64,000 nt of DNA. It comes from Umezawaea beigongshangensis. Its GTDB lineage: Bacteria > Actinomycetota > Actinomycetes > Mycobacteriales > Pseudonocardiaceae. The notes under the pieces are model-generated. The model had not been told where the DNA came from, searched no databases, and saw only the letters and a program-made list of their open reading frames with translations. The position numbers were made by a program, and so were the translations under genes. Below, piece after piece: positions 1-12,558 of the stretch (its first letter is position 1; every line of letters begins with the position of its first letter). The stretch covers positions 310,001-374,000 of the forward strand of contig NZ_JAEIOJ010000006.1 of assembly GCF_016464305.1 (NCBI RefSeq), in the 5' to 3' direction.

Positions 1-1034
1 TTGCCCTCCTGGAGGGCCGGTTCCGCGATGCCGGGCAGGTCGTTCAGGTTCGCCGCGTCGCCGATGACGAAGACCTCGGGGTGACCGGGCACGGTGCAGT
101 CCGGCCGGACCACGATCCTGCCCCTGCGATCGGTCGTCGCGCCGGTGGCGTCGGCCAGGCGCTGTGCGAGCGGCGCGGCGCGCACACCGGCGGCCCAGAT
201 CACCGTGCCCGCGTCGAGCCGGTCGCGCGTCGCGTCGTCGGAGCCGGTGGCCCTCGTCGTCACGCCGGTGGCGTCGACGTCGTCCACCGCGCGGCCGAGC
301 CGCACGTCCACGCCCATCCCCTCCAGCACCCGCCGGGTGTGGTCGCGCAGCGACGGCGCGAACGGCGGCAGGACGTCGGGGGCGGCGTCGAGCAGGACGA
401 TGTGCACGTCGTCCAGGTCGAACTCGGTGAACTGGTCCCGCAGGGTGCGCCGCGCCATCACCGCGATCTGTCCGGCCAGCTCCACACCGGTGGGGCCCGC
501 GCCGACGACGGCGATGGTCAGCCAGCGCCGCCGCTCCTGCGGGTCGTCGGTGGAGGCGCCGTTCTCGAAGGCGGTGAGCAGCTGGGAACGCATCCGCACG
601 GCGTGCGAGAGGGTCTTCATCGGGGGAGCGAAGCGCTGCCACTCGTCGTGGCCGAAGTAGGAGTCGGTGGCGCCGACGGCGAGCACGAGCACGTCGTAGC
701 CGACGGTCCGCTCCGTGCCGGTGGACAGGGCGATCCGGACGGTCTTGGCGTTCGGGTCGACGTCGGTCACCTCGCCCAGCACGACGCGCGCGTTGCGCTG
801 GCGGGCGAGCACCTTGCGCAGCGGCGGGGCGATGTCGCCGGGAGGCAGCAGCGCCGTGGCGACCTGGTACAGCAGCGGCTGGAACAGGTGGTGGTTGGTC
901 TGGTCGACCAGCACCACGTCCACGTCGGCGTCCCGCAGCCCCCGGACCGCGTTCAGCCCGCCGAACCCGCCGCCCACGACCACCACCACAGGTCGCGCGT
1001 CCCCGCCCGGTGCACCAGCCACGTCGTTCGCCAC
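1..1034 (-). CDS. ndh: Type II NADH dehydrogenase (NDH-2), 3' end beyond window
   Basis: Single-subunit flavoprotein that passes electrons from NADH to membrane quinone without pumping protons. The 344 residues present carry an N-terminal FAD-binding Rossmann motif VVVVGGGFGG near residues 13-22, a second nucleotide-binding motif VVGAGPTGVELAG near residue 172, and the flavin-contacting motif VFVIGDAANL near residue 317. The last ~80-100 residues, including the membrane-anchoring end, lie past base 1. The GTG at 1034 was chosen because it gives a short leader before the Rossmann strand; the ribosome site in front is weak, so the start may move. It is followed upstream by a same-strand STAS gene 44 bp away. 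Confidence 0.85.
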   Translation of the reverse strand, partial: MANDVAGAPGGDARPVVVVVGGGFGGLNAVRGLRDADVDVVLVDQTNHHLFQPLLYQVATALLPPGDIAPPLRKVLARQRNARVVLGEVTDVDPNAKTVRIALSTGTERTVGYDVLVLAVGATDSYFGHDEWQRFAPPMKTLSHAVRMRSQLLTAFENGASTDDPQERRRWLTIAVVGAGPTGVELAGQIAVMARRTLRDQFTEFDLDDVHIVLLDAAPDVLPPFAPSLRDHTRRVLEGMGVDVRLGRAVDDVDATGVTTRATGSDDATRDRLDAGTVIWAAGVRAAPLAQRLADATGATTDRRGRIVVRPDCTVPGHPEVFVIGDAANLNDLPGIAEPALQEG

Positions 1035-1078
1035 GACCGGGAGGTACCCGCGAAAGGCGCGTGCACGCGCGAACCCGG

Positions 1079-1507
1079 TCAGGAACCGCGCAGGGCGTCC
1101 GGAACGGTGGCGAACATCGGCACGATCTGGTCGAGCTGGGTCAGCTCCAGCACGCGGCGCACGAACGGGTGCGGCGCGGCGACGGAGAACCGGCCCCCCG
1201 CGGCCCCGGCCCGCTTGTACGCCTCCACCAGGCAGCCCAGGCCGCTGGAGTCGCAGAACTCGACGCCCTCCAGGTCCAGCACCACCGGCCGGTCGAGGCG
1301 GGAGCTCAGGTAGGTCTGCAACCTCGGCGCCGTGTGGTAGTCGAGCTCGCCGACGACGTGCACGACGAGCCGTCCGTCGCGCTCCTCGTGCGACACGTCG
1401 AACTCGGGGCGCACGTCGTGCGTCCCGAGCGCCGTCAGCTGCGCCTCGTCCCCGCCGGCCGGGGGTGTCGTGCTCGTGCCCACTGATCCTCCACTGTGCT
1501 GTGTCAT
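1079..1507 (-). CDS. STAS-domain anti-sigma factor antagonist (SpoIIAA/RsbV type)
   Basis: A 142-residue protein with one STAS domain (about residues 36-140). The phospho-acceptor signature is intact: VEFCDSSGLG near residues 82-91, preceded by the VVLDLEG strand. Such proteins bind an anti-sigma kinase when dephosphorylated and are shut off by serine phosphorylation. Its ATG overlaps the stop of the preceding HATPase gene (ATGA), and that gene overlaps a PP2C phosphatase in the same way. The three therefore form one translationally coupled partner-switch module of phosphatase, kinase-like protein and antagonist. The N-terminal ~35 residues are a low-complexity tail. Confidence 0.85.
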   Translation of the reverse strand: MTQHSGGSVGTSTTPPAGGDEAQLTALGTHDVRPEFDVSHEERDGRLVVHVVGELDYHTAPRLQTYLSSRLDRPVVLDLEGVEFCDSSGLGCLVEAYKRAGAAGGRFSVAAPHPFVRRVLELTQLDQIVPMFATVPDALRGS

Positions 1508-1911
1508 GTGCGTTCGGTGCCGCCGGTGTTCCGCGGGTCGAGCGCCAGCTCGGCCCGCACGCACGTGCCGGTGGTGGTGGGAACGACGCCCTGGGTGGAG
1601 CTGAGCGTCTCGACCACGAACACGCCGCGGTGCCTCGGACCGCTCGGCTCGGCGACTTGCACGACAGGATGACGCGGGTCCTCGTCGCAGACCTCGACCA
1701 GCGTCCCGCCCGGCACCTGCCGCGGCACCGGGCGACGCGGCGACGCGGCGTGGCGCACCGCGTCGGCGACCGGCTCGCCGGTGATCAGGGCCAGGCCGTC
1801 GACGTGCGCCGGGGCGCCCCGCGCGGCGCGGCTCGCTCCCACCGGCCGCCGGGCCCGCACCACCGACGCCGGTTCCGCGGGCAGCCACCGGGACACCGCC
1901 ACCGTCGTCAT
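1504..1911 (-). CDS. Degenerate RsbW-like ATP-binding anti-sigma protein
   Basis: 135 residues resembling the GHKL ATPase fold of RsbW/SpoIIAB kinases. The N-box region reads [13 protein letters not shown] (about residues 43-55): the glutamate and the trailing AVRHA are kept, but the Mg-coordinating asparagine normally found before the Ala is replaced by Asp. The G1 region [10 protein letters not shown] and the [16 protein letters not shown] segment near residues 96-111 correspond to the usual lid and C-terminal strands, but the glycine-rich loop is eroded (RHRGVFVV rather than GRGL). It is coupled by overlaps to the PP2C gene upstream and the STAS gene downstream. It may bind partners without efficient kinase activity; that is inference. 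Confidence 0.7.
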   Translation of the reverse strand: MTTVAVSRWLPAEPASVVRARRPVGASRAARGAPAHVDGLALITGEPVADAVRHAASPRRPVPRQVPGGTLVEVCDEDPRHPVVQVAEPSGPRHRGVFVVETLSSTQGVVPTTTGTCVRAELALDPRNTGGTERT

Positions 1912-3644
1912 CGGCCGAACCCCACGTGCAGCACCGCGATGTCGTCGTCGTGGTCCTGCGCGCAGGTCAGGTCGTCGATCAGCGCGGACCACACCTCCGG
2001 GGACGCCTGGCCCGTGTCGGTCAGCCGCTCGCGCAGCGCCGCCAGCCCGTCGTCCAGGGGCACCCCGCGCCGCTCCACGAGCCCGTCGGTGAACAGCAGC
2101 AGCCCGCCGTCCTCCGGCAGCGGCACCGAACGCTCCCGGAACACCGTTCCGCCCGCGCCCAGCGGCGGACCCAGCTTGTCGTCCAGGTAGGTGGCCTCCT
2201 CGCCCGCGCTCAGCAGCGCCGGCGGCAGGTGCCCGGCGTTGGCCCAGCACAGCGTGCGCGCCGACAGGTCGAGCACCGCGAACACGCAGGTGACGATCTG
2301 GCTGGGGGCGATCTGCGCGATCAGGTGCTCCATCCGGGTCATCAGGGCGGCCGGGTCGAGCCCGGTGATCGCATACGCGCGCACGGCCGTGCGGAGCTGC
2401 CCCATCACGGCGGCGGCGCCGACGCCCTTGCCCATCACGTCGCCGACCACGAGCGCGGTGCGGCCGGGTTCGAGCGGGATCACGTCGATCCAGTCGCCGC
2501 CGACCTCCACACCGCGTGCCGCGGGCAGGTAGCGCGAGACGATCCGGAGGCCGTCGACCTCGGGGATCGACGGCAGCAGCGTGCGCTGCAGGTGGGCCGC
2601 GGCCTCGCGCTGCCGCTCGTAGAGCCGCGCGTTCACCAGCGCCACCGCGGCCTGCGCCGCGACGGCCACCGCCTGCTGCTCGGCGCGCTCGCCGAACACG
2701 CCGGGGTCCGGGTGGCCGAAGAAGAAGCCGCCGAGCACCTCCTCGCCGCCGGGGGAGACCACCGGCACCGCGAGGTAGCTGCGCACCGGCAGGTGCCCCT
2801 GCGGCATCCCGTGGTGCGGCGGGTTGTGCCCGTAGCGCTCGTCGGCGGTCACGTCGTCCAGCCGCACGACACCGGCGCCGTCGAAGGTCGGGCCGAAGAT
2901 CTTGGTCTTGCGCGGCGTCGGGAAGCGCGAGAACGCCTCGCGCGGCACACCGGAGAGCACGTAGAGCAGGTACGACTCGCCGAGGGAGTCCACGACGTTG
3001 TAGAAGAACGCCCCGAACGCGGCCCCGGTCAGCTCGGTGGCGGCGTCGGTCGCGAGCTGCACGATCCGCTCCAGCTCCAGCTCCGCGGACAGGGCGCTGC
3101 CGACGCGGTGCAGCTTGTCCAGGGCGCGGGCCTCGGCGCGCAGCGTCGCCTCTCGCTGCCGCACCGTCTCCCGCGCCGAGTCCAGCCCGGTGTGCAGGGT
3201 GTCCAGCAGCACGTCGGTGGTGCGCGCCAGCTCGTCCGAGCTCGCGGCGGACCCGCGCAGCACGCCCAGGTGCAGGTGCAGCGCCGCGACGCGGAAACGG
3301 TCGAGCTCCTCCTGCGGCAGCCGTCCGTCCAGCACGACGTCCCACGCGAGCAGGCCGTCACCGGGCAGCGGCCCGCCGAAGCGCAGCGCCGTGGTGTCCT
3401 CGCCCCACGACGCCTCGAACCAGTGCTCGCGGTGCGGGACGTCGGCGGAGGAGTGCGCGGGGTCTCCCGCGGTGGCGGCGACGGCGACGGGCTCGCCGTT
3501 CTCGGCCAGGAGGCAGCGGGCGAACAGACATCCCGGCTCGCGCTCCAGGTGCGCCACGACGGCGTGCGCGGCGGCGCGCGGCGACCCCGCCTCCTCGGCG
3601 AGAGCGCCCAGCGCGCGAGACCACTCCGAGATCGAGGTCGTCAT
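1908..3644 (-). CDS. GAF-domain PP2C (SpoIIE-type) protein phosphatase
   Basis: 578-residue cytoplasmic phosphatase expected to dephosphorylate STAS antagonists. The N-terminal ~165 residues have no clear family. Residues ~180-340 form a GAF sensor domain ([13 protein letters not shown] start, [13 protein letters not shown] late strand). Residues ~360-575 form a SpoIIE/PP2C domain with its metal-binding aspartates in [31 protein letters not shown] and DDDIAVL. The start ATG is preceded by GGAGCGACC. The downstream HATPase-like and STAS genes overlap it head to tail, so the phosphatase is the first gene of the module. A GGGTAC hexamer lies at 3667-3672 on this strand, 23 bp before the start, but no good -35 partner accompanies it. 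Confidence 0.9.
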   Translation of the reverse strand: MTTSISEWSRALGALAEEAGSPRAAAHAVVAHLEREPGCLFARCLLAENGEPVAVAATAGDPAHSSADVPHREHWFEASWGEDTTALRFGGPLPGDGLLAWDVVLDGRLPQEELDRFRVAALHLHLGVLRGSAASSDELARTTDVLLDTLHTGLDSARETVRQREATLRAEARALDKLHRVGSALSAELELERIVQLATDAATELTGAAFGAFFYNVVDSLGESYLLYVLSGVPREAFSRFPTPRKTKIFGPTFDGAGVVRLDDVTADERYGHNPPHHGMPQGHLPVRSYLAVPVVSPGGEEVLGGFFFGHPDPGVFGERAEQQAVAVAAQAAVALVNARLYERQREAAAHLQRTLLPSIPEVDGLRIVSRYLPAARGVEVGGDWIDVIPLEPGRTALVVGDVMGKGVGAAAVMGQLRTAVRAYAITGLDPAALMTRMEHLIAQIAPSQIVTCVFAVLDLSARTLCWANAGHLPPALLSAGEEATYLDDKLGPPLGAGGTVFRERSVPLPEDGGLLLFTDGLVERRGVPLDDGLAALRERLTDTGQASPEVWSALIDDLTCAQDHDDDIAVLHVGFGR

Positions 3645-3722
3645 CGCACTGGTCGCTCCACGGTCGGTACCCCACAGGTCAAGGTGTTGGGCAGCATTTC
3701 ACCACATCGCGCACGTGAAGCA

Positions 3723-3754
3723 GGCCGCCGTGGCCCGTCGGGGCCACGGCGGCC
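3723..3754 (-). terminator. Intrinsic-type hairpin after the antitoxin gene
   Basis: Perfect 14-bp inverted repeat (GGCCGCCGTGGCCC and its complement) with loop GTCG, 27 bp past the stop of the small antitoxin-like gene and upstream of the phosphatase promoter region. There is no U tract, as is common in high-GC actinomycetes. Confidence 0.65.
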
Positions 3755-3780
3755 GGTCGAGGGCCACCGCGAGCGGGGGG

Positions 3781-4038
3781 TCAGCTCCCGTACGGCCGGT
3801 CCGGACGCTCCGAGCGCACCACGCGCGTCGTGCCGGCGCCCGTGCCCGCTCCCGTCACGCGCTCCACCTGGCGCACCACCGCGTCGATCTTGGTGCGGTA
3901 CTTGCCCCCGGTCCGCTGGTCCACGAACCGCCCGGCCTGCTCGGCCACCGCGCGGACCTTGTCCGGGTTGCGCCTGACGTACTCGCGCGCCATCTGGGCC
4001 GCGCCCGCGACGACGGTCAACCTGCGAAGCACTGCCAT
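3781..4038 (-). CDS. MT0933/Rv0909-like antitoxin family small protein
   Basis: An 85-residue basic protein. The signature stretch GGKYRTKIDAVVRQVERV (residues ~45-62), preceded by an RNPDKVRAVAEQAGRFVDQRT helix region, is characteristic of the MT0933-like antitoxin family. No toxin gene sits next to it, so a toxin-antitoxin role is doubtful. In many actinomycetes such proteins are solitary and stress-expressed. The start ATG at 4038 is fixed by a strong GGAGGAGA ribosome site 5-6 bases upstream; an upstream in-frame start at 4107 would lie within the putative promoter. A SigB-like promoter candidate lies 42-67 bp upstream. Confidence 0.75.
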   Translation of the reverse strand: MAVLRRLTVVAGAAQMAREYVRRNPDKVRAVAEQAGRFVDQRTGGKYRTKIDAVVRQVERVTGAGTGAGTTRVVRSERPDRPYGS

Positions 4039-4079
4039 GTCGGTCTCTCCTCCAGCGGTCGTCCTGCTCGGTCGATCGA

Positions 4080-4105
4080 GTACCCACGACGACGCACCTC
4101 GAAGC
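4080..4105 (-). promoter_or_regulatory. Candidate SigB-type promoter of the antitoxin-like gene
   Basis: On the minus strand GCTT, a 16-base spacer, then GGGTAC. This fits the actinobacterial SigB-group consensus GNNT-N14-16-GGGTAC/T. Transcription would begin about 30-35 bases before the ATG at 4038. Identified by eye only. Confidence 0.45.
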
Positions 4106-4247
4106 ACTCAGGGTGTCGACGCGGCACGAAGCGCACGCCGGGTGCACCATTGCCGTAGAACAACGGTGTGCGCCTCCGGTGGAACCGCCGGGGGCGACGC
4201 GGTCCCGCTCCCCGGCGGACCGCTCCTGCGAAGAATGCGAGAACCCA

Positions 4248-4688
4248 GTGGCCGCCATCGTCTCCGACCTGATCGACGTCCTGCTCGTGGAGGACGACGC
4301 CGGTGACGCCCTGATGATCGAGGAGGCGCTGTCGGAGGGGGACGCGCGCGTCAGGCTGCACGTCGTGCGCGACGGTTCGGAGGCCATGGCGTTCCTGCTG
4401 CGTGCCGGCGACCACTCCCGCGCGCCCAGGCCCGGCCTGATCCTGCTGGACCTCAACCTGCCCAGGATGGACGGCAGAGAGGTGCTGGCGGAGATCAAGT
4501 CCGACCACTCGCTGCGGTCCATCCCCGTCGTCGTGCTGACCACCTCCAGTGCCGAGGAGGACGTTCTGCGCAGCTACGACCTGCACGCCAACGCCTACAT
4601 CACCAAGCCCGTCGACGTGGACGCCTTCACCCGCGCCGTGCGGCAGATCGACGAGTTCTACACCACGATCGCGAAGCTGCCGAGCTGA
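4248..4688 (+). CDS. Single-domain response regulator (Rcp1-like receiver)
   Basis: 146-residue stand-alone receiver domain. Visible motifs: acidic pocket VLLVEDDAGDA near residue 10-20, phospho-acceptor in ILLDLNLPRMDG near residue 65-76, conserved VVLTTSS and the lysine in NAYITKPVDVD. It resembles the Rcp1/CheY-like regulators that pair with phytochrome-type or GAF histidine kinases. A longer in-frame start exists at 4113, but the extra 45 residues are not receiver-like. The GTG at 4248, giving the standard family length, is preferred. No kinase is adjacent. The C-terminal YTTIAKLPS tail is typical of the family. Confidence 0.85.
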   Translation: MAAIVSDLIDVLLVEDDAGDALMIEEALSEGDARVRLHVVRDGSEAMAFLLRAGDHSRAPRPGLILLDLNLPRMDGREVLAEIKSDHSLRSIPVVVLTTSSAEEDVLRSYDLHANAYITKPVDVDAFTRAVRQIDEFYTTIAKLPS

Positions 4689-4699
4689 TCGGGGCGGCC

Positions 4700-4743
4700 C
4701 GGCTGCGGAGGGGCGCTCGCGCGGGAGCACCCCTCCGCAGCCG
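4700..4743. terminator. Bidirectional terminator between convergent genes
   Basis: Perfect 14-bp inverted repeat (CGGCTGCGGAGGGG and complement) around a 16-nt loop, placed between the stop of the response regulator (4688) and the stop of the opposing STAS gene (4752). Confidence 0.75.
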
Positions 4744-4751
4744 GTGGCGCG

Positions 4752-5111
4752 TCAGCCCGCCGCCGCCCGCACGGCGCTGGACAGCGAGTCGTAGCGCTCC
4801 AGCGACTCGGACAGGCCCACGAGCTCCAAGATCCTGCTCACCCGGTCGGAGCAGACCAGCCGCAGACGCGTCCCGGAGGCCCCGGCCACCAGGAAGCAGT
4901 TGACGCCGGACGAGGAGAAGAACGTCACACCGCTGAGGTCCACGACGAGCGGGTGGTGGGCCGCGTCCGCCAGGTGCCGGTGCAGCAGCGGAGCAGTCAG
5001 GGCGTCCACGTCGCCCACCACCACGACCACCGGGACCGCGCGGGACCGGTCGACGCGCACGGAGAACTCCTGGTCGGTCCCCGGCGATCCGTGCGCCGCG
5101 TGCTCGGCCAC
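4752..5111 (-). CDS. STAS-domain anti-sigma factor antagonist
   Basis: 119 residues with a single STAS domain. Serine signature VTFFSSSGVNCF at residues ~62-73 follows the PLVVDLSG strand. The GTG start at 5111 is chosen because GGGAGG lies exactly five bases upstream and upstream in-frame sequence is not STAS-like. Likely a phosphorylatable switch protein acting on an anti-sigma factor elsewhere in the genome. It is monocistronic, convergent with the response regulator and shares its terminator. Confidence 0.85.
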   Translation of the reverse strand: MAEHAAHGSPGTDQEFSVRVDRSRAVPVVVVVGDVDALTAPLLHRHLADAAHHPLVVDLSGVTFFSSSGVNCFLVAGASGTRLRLVCSDRVSRILELVGLSESLERYDSLSSAVRAAAG

Positions 5112-5297
5112 GGCAGCCTCCCCGTTCCCGTCCGTCCCGGATCGGTGCTCCTGGAGTATGCGCACCCGCGGCACCGGCGGACCGGAACGTCCTCCTGCCG
5201 GGGGAACCCGACGGCACCGCCGCGCGTGGCGGGCGCGCTCGGTGGTACGGATGTGCGGTCGGCCGGACGGGCCGCTCCGACCGAACGGTGGTGCGCG

Positions 5298-6050
5298 GTG
5301 CCGGTGTGGCTGGAGGCGGGCTGGTGGGGGCTCGTCGGCGGGCTCGCCCTGGTCCTCGGCGCGCTGATCGCCTGGTGGGTGACGGTGCCCCGGCGGGTGG
5401 TGGCGTGGATCATGGCCTTCGGCGCGGGCGTGCTGATCTCCGCCCTCGCCTTCGACCTGGTGGACGAGGCCGAGAGGACCGGCGGGCTCGGCGCGGTGGT
5501 CGCGGGGTTCCTCACCGGCGCGGTCGTCTACGTGGCGGCGAACGCCCTGCTCGCCCGGCGCGGTGCCCGGCACCGCAAGCGCTCGGGCGACCAGCAGCCG
5601 TCGGAGGAGGAGTCGAGCGGCAGCGGCGCGGCCATCGCGATCGGCGCGCTGCTCGACGGTGTGCCCGAGTCGGTGGTGCTGGGACTGTCGCTGCTGTCCG
5701 GCGGCGGCGTCGGGGTGAGCGTCCTGGCCGCCGTCGTGATCTCCAACGTCCCCGAGGGCCTGTCCAGCGCGGCCGGGATGAAGCGCGCCGGCCGCGGCGC
5801 GCGCTACGTCTTCGGCGTGTGGGGCGGTATCGCGCTGCTCAGCGGCCTCGCTGCGCTGCTCGGCGCCCTCCTGCTGCGCGAGGCCTCACCCACCGCGGTC
5901 GCCGTCATCACCGCCGTGGCGGCGGGCGCGATCCTCACCATGATCAGCGACACGATGATCCCCGAGGCGTTCGAGCGCGCCCACCTGCTCACCGGCCTGA
6001 TCACCGCGGCCGGATTCCTCACGGCCTTCGCGATCGAGCGCGCCGGCTGA
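5298..6050 (+). CDS. ZIP-family divalent metal transporter
   Basis: 250-residue integral membrane protein with about eight hydrophobic segments. Segment 4 carries the metal-binding motif ALLDGVPESVVLGLSL and segment 5 carries SNVPEGLSSAAGMK, the paired ZIP signature helices (HN/E positions partly replaced by D and E). A charged loop (RKRSGDQQPSEEES) sits between helices 3 and 4. ZIP proteins import zinc, iron or manganese; the substrate cannot be told here. The GTG at 5298 begins directly at the first membrane helix. The ribosome site is weak and a start further upstream cannot be excluded. Confidence 0.8.
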   Translation: MPVWLEAGWWGLVGGLALVLGALIAWWVTVPRRVVAWIMAFGAGVLISALAFDLVDEAERTGGLGAVVAGFLTGAVVYVAANALLARRGARHRKRSGDQQPSEEESSGSGAAIAIGALLDGVPESVVLGLSLLSGGGVGVSVLAAVVISNVPEGLSSAAGMKRAGRGARYVFGVWGGIALLSGLAALLGALLLREASPTAVAVITAVAAGAILTMISDTMIPEAFERAHLLTGLITAAGFLTAFAIERAG

Positions 6051-6054
6051 CCGC

Positions 6055-6086
6055 GGTCGTGGCCCGGCGCGGGCCGGGCCACGACC
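6055..6086. terminator. Bidirectional terminator between ZIP gene and rox
   Basis: Perfect 14-bp stem (GGTCGTGGCCCGGC and complement) with four-base loop GCGG, five bases after the ZIP stop and six before the opposing rox stop. Confidence 0.8.
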
Positions 6087-6092
6087 ACGCGC

Positions 6093-9634
<3,542 letters not shown>

Positions 9635-9651
<17 letters not shown>

Positions 9652-10843
9652 CGGTCACCTCCAGCGAACGCAGTCCCGGCAGGAGCAGCGCCCCGGCGGT
9701 CAGCACCACCCACACCCCCGCGAGCACCAGGGCCGTCGCCCGCAGCCCGACGCCACCGACGAGCAGACCCGCGCACAGCATCCCAGCCGGTGAGGCGAGC
9801 AGCGCCGCCGCGTTCTGCAGACCCAGCACACGGCCTCGCGCGTCCTCGGGCACGCGTTCCGCCGTGATCACGGCGACCAGCGGTGCGAGCGGCCCGGAGA
9901 CCAGGCCCAGCAGCCCGATCGCCAGCAGCATCCACCCGGAGGACGGCAGGGACGCGAACCAGGTGAACATCACCGCCGCACCCGCAGTGCACCCGACGAG
10001 CCACGTCCGGCGCGACAGCCGCCGCCCGACGCCGACGTAGACGATCGCGCCCAGCAGGCCGCCCACCGCCGAGGCGGCCACCAGCGGGCCGAGGCGTCCC
10101 GGCGTGCCGGTCGCGACGAGGTGGGCGGGCAGCAGCAGCACCACCAGCGGCGCCATCACCAGCACGGACGCCGAGCTCAGCGCCGTCAGTCCGCTCAGCA
10201 CCGGATCGCGCCGCAGCACCGCGCCGCCCTCGCGCAGGTCGGCCCACCAGCCACCGCGCCGCGGCGCGGGCGAGGGCGCGGTGCCGCGGGGCAGCAGGGC
10301 GGTGACACCGGCGGCGGCCGCCGAGCAGGCGGCGGTCACCCACAGGACCGCCGAACCGGGCAGCAGCACGACGAGCGCGCCCCCGGCGAGCGGTCCGACG
10401 ACCATCAGCACGCCCTGCACACCCTCGCGCAGCCCGGACAGCCGCTCCAGCGGCGTTCCCGACGCGGCCGCCACGTCGGGCAGCAGCGCCTCGCGAGCCG
10501 TCATCCCCGGCAGGTCGAACAGCGCGCCGACGACGCCCAGCACGACGAACGCGGCGAGGTCGAGTCCCCACAGCGCGTCGACCAGGGGGAGCGCCGACAC
10601 GGACGCCGCCGACGCCAGGTCCGCGCCGATCGACACCCGGCGTCGTCCCCAGCGGTCGACCACGATCCCGCCGAACACCGCGGCGGCGACGGTGGGCAGA
10701 CCCACCGCCGCCGCCACGACACCGGCCGCGGTGACGTCACCGGTGCGCACGAGCACGAGCAGCGGCAGGGCGATCCCGGCGACGAGGTTGCCCAGCAGGG
10801 ACAGCGCCCCGGAGGCGAGGTACAGGACGGAGGTGATCGGCAT
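9635..10843 (-). CDS. MFS transporter, probable drug efflux
   Basis: 402-residue major facilitator with about 12 hydrophobic helices. The loop 2-3 motif GGIVVDRWGRRRVSIGADL near residues 58-76 is the MFS motif A, with a repeat-like VGRRLSRRTWLVG in the second half. A central cytoplasmic loop (PRGTAPSPAPRRGG) divides the two six-helix bundles. Closest in style to the MFS_3/EntS-like exporters of actinomycetes. It is first in an operon with the overlapping MerR gene. The exported compound is unknown. Confidence 0.87.
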
Positions 10844-10981
10844 GCCCGCATCGTCGAACCCCTACCCGGCGTCGGGGTCAAGCCGGGCGGCAGTGCTCGT
10901 CCCCGCCGACCGGCCGTCGTCACGCCCACCGCGCGGCGCCGGGGGACTGCGCGACCGGTTCGTCCCCTCGCCCCGGCCGGG

Positions 10982-12520
10982 TCAGGGGGCGAGCGGTGCC
11001 TCGTCGCGCCACGTCGTGTCGGCGGCCCAGTTCCCGGTGCTGTCGAAGGCGTTCGGCCCGCCGTTCGCCGCCAGGTACAGGACTTGGCCGTAGTGCCGCA
11101 CGACGCGGGTCGGCACGGCGTAGGAGCGCCAGGTGACGCCGGAACCGCTGTTGCCCGCCTGCGCGCAGAACGTGGCGTCCGCGCGGTGGGAGGCCGTCGT
11201 CGCCCGCGCGTCCAGCCGCAGTCGCAGGTCCGCCTGGCGCAGGAAGCGGCCGGGGAAGTTCACCGACTCGAAGGACGAGCAGGACGGGTCCGCCAGGCCC
11301 GGCACGACCGCGAACGTCGCGTCCTGCCGGTCGGGGAGCGGGCTGCTCGCCGAGATCGGGTCGATGCGCCCGGCGAAGTCGCCGTGCCGCCAGACGGAGG
11401 TGGTGAAGCCGGACGTCATCGCCCGCACCGTCCGCTTGCCCGCGGTCACCGGGACCGCGGTGCGCGCACCGGCGACCCGGTCCAGCTCGGCCTTGGTGAT
11501 CGGCACGACCGCGCCGTGCCTCGGGCTGGCCGGCAGCTGCGCGCCGGTGACCTCGGTCCAGCGCCCGGACGCCAGGTCGGTGGACTCGAACGGCACGTAG
11601 CCGCGCCCGGTGAACTCGTCGACGAACAGGTACCACCTGTTCTCGGTGTTGGACTTGAAGATCAGCGGCCCCTCGCCCTGACCGATGACGCCCTTGCCGA
11701 TGCACTCGGCCACGGGGGAGTAGCTCGTGCTGGTCAGCGACGTCGCCCTCTCCTGCAGGACGAACTTCCCGCACGGCGATCCGGTCGAGCTGGAGCGCTC
11801 GTCCTTGGTGAAGCGGTGGTAGGTGCCGTCGTGCCCGATCACCGTCGAGTCGATCACCGAGTAGCCGGGGTCGACCCACACCTTCGGCGCGCTGAACGTG
11901 CGGAAGTCCGTCGTGGTCGCGTAGAGCATCCGGTTGTACGTGCTGGCGGTGTGGTCCGGGTCGCTCGCCGCGTACAGCTTCGACGCCCAGAAGACCACGT
12001 ACTTCCCGAGCGCCGGGTCGTAGTACGCCTCCGGCGCCCACACGTTGCCCGCCGTGGAGTCCGCGACCACGACCGCGCGCGGCGCGGACCACGTGACGAG
12101 GTCGGCGGACTCCCACACGACGATCGACCGGCTCCCGGTGCGCTGGACCTGGTCCCAGGACGGGCCCCGGTACATGCGCAGGTCCGTCGCGACGAGCACG
12201 AACGTGCCGTCCTGCTTGCGCATCACGAACGGGTCGCGCACCCCCTTCGTGCCCACCGTGGAGACCAGCGCGGGCCGCCCGCCGTTGAGCACGTCGTAGC
12301 GCAGCGGGTCGTTGCCGCGGCTGACGGCGAAGTGGACCTGTTCGCCGTCAGCCGTGCCCTCGCCCGTGAAGTAGGCGAACAGGTAGCCCTCGTACGCGGC
12401 GGCCGCGGCCGCGGCGCCGGTCGGCGTGGCCACCGCGCAGGTGACGGTCAGCAGGGCGGCGACCAGTGCGGTGATCGCTCTGCGGGTGGTGGACCGGTGC
12501 GGCGTCGTCGTGCGGAACAT
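10982..12520 (-). CDS. Secreted GH43-type glycosidase with AbfB (CBM42) domain
   Basis: 512 residues. Sec-type signal peptide ending about residue 38 (ITALVAALLTVTCAVATPTGAAAAA). Residues ~40-350 form a five-bladed propeller of the GH43 kind: GVRDPFVMRKQDGTFVLV supplies the general base Asp, the NVWAPEAYYD strand follows, and GEGPLIFKSNTENRWYLF carries the likely acid Glu. The C-terminal ~140 residues match the arabinofuranose-binding AbfB/CBM42 fold (SFESVNFPGRFLR, VRHYGQVLYLAANGG). It acts outside the cell on arabinan or arabinoxylan side chains. AGAGGAA precedes the ATG. It lies 38 bp after the other GH43 gene and is probably cotranscribed with it from the operator-bearing promoter near 14070. 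Confidence 0.85.
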   Translation of the reverse strand: MFRTTTPHRSTTRRAITALVAALLTVTCAVATPTGAAAAAAAYEGYLFAYFTGEGTADGEQVHFAVSRGNDPLRYDVLNGGRPALVSTVGTKGVRDPFVMRKQDGTFVLVATDLRMYRGPSWDQVQRTGSRSIVVWESADLVTWSAPRAVVVADSTAGNVWAPEAYYDPALGKYVVFWASKLYAASDPDHTASTYNRMLYATTTDFRTFSAPKVWVDPGYSVIDSTVIGHDGTYHRFTKDERSSSTGSPCGKFVLQERATSLTSTSYSPVAECIGKGVIGQGEGPLIFKSNTENRWYLFVDEFTGRGYVPFESTDLASGRWTEVTGAQLPASPRHGAVVPITKAELDRVAGARTAVPVTAGKRTVRAMTSGFTTSVWRHGDFAGRIDPISASSPLPDRQDATFAVVPGLADPSCSSFESVNFPGRFLRQADLRLRLDARATTASHRADATFCAQAGNSGSGVTWRSYAVPTRVVRHYGQVLYLAANGGPNAFDSTGNWAADTTWRDEAPLAP

Positions 12521-12558
12521 CGTCGTTCCTCTCGTCGGCCTGCGGAGGGGGAGCGCTC

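Noticed and set aside
1504-3345. 613-codon minus-strand frame covering the PP2C gene
   Set aside because: Only the last 135 residues (from the ATG at 1911) look like a protein family; the remainder is the Arg-rich shadow of the phosphatase gene.
3781-4038. Toxin-antitoxin pair
   Set aside because: No toxin-like gene lies beside the MT0933-type gene; neighbours are a phosphatase and a response regulator.
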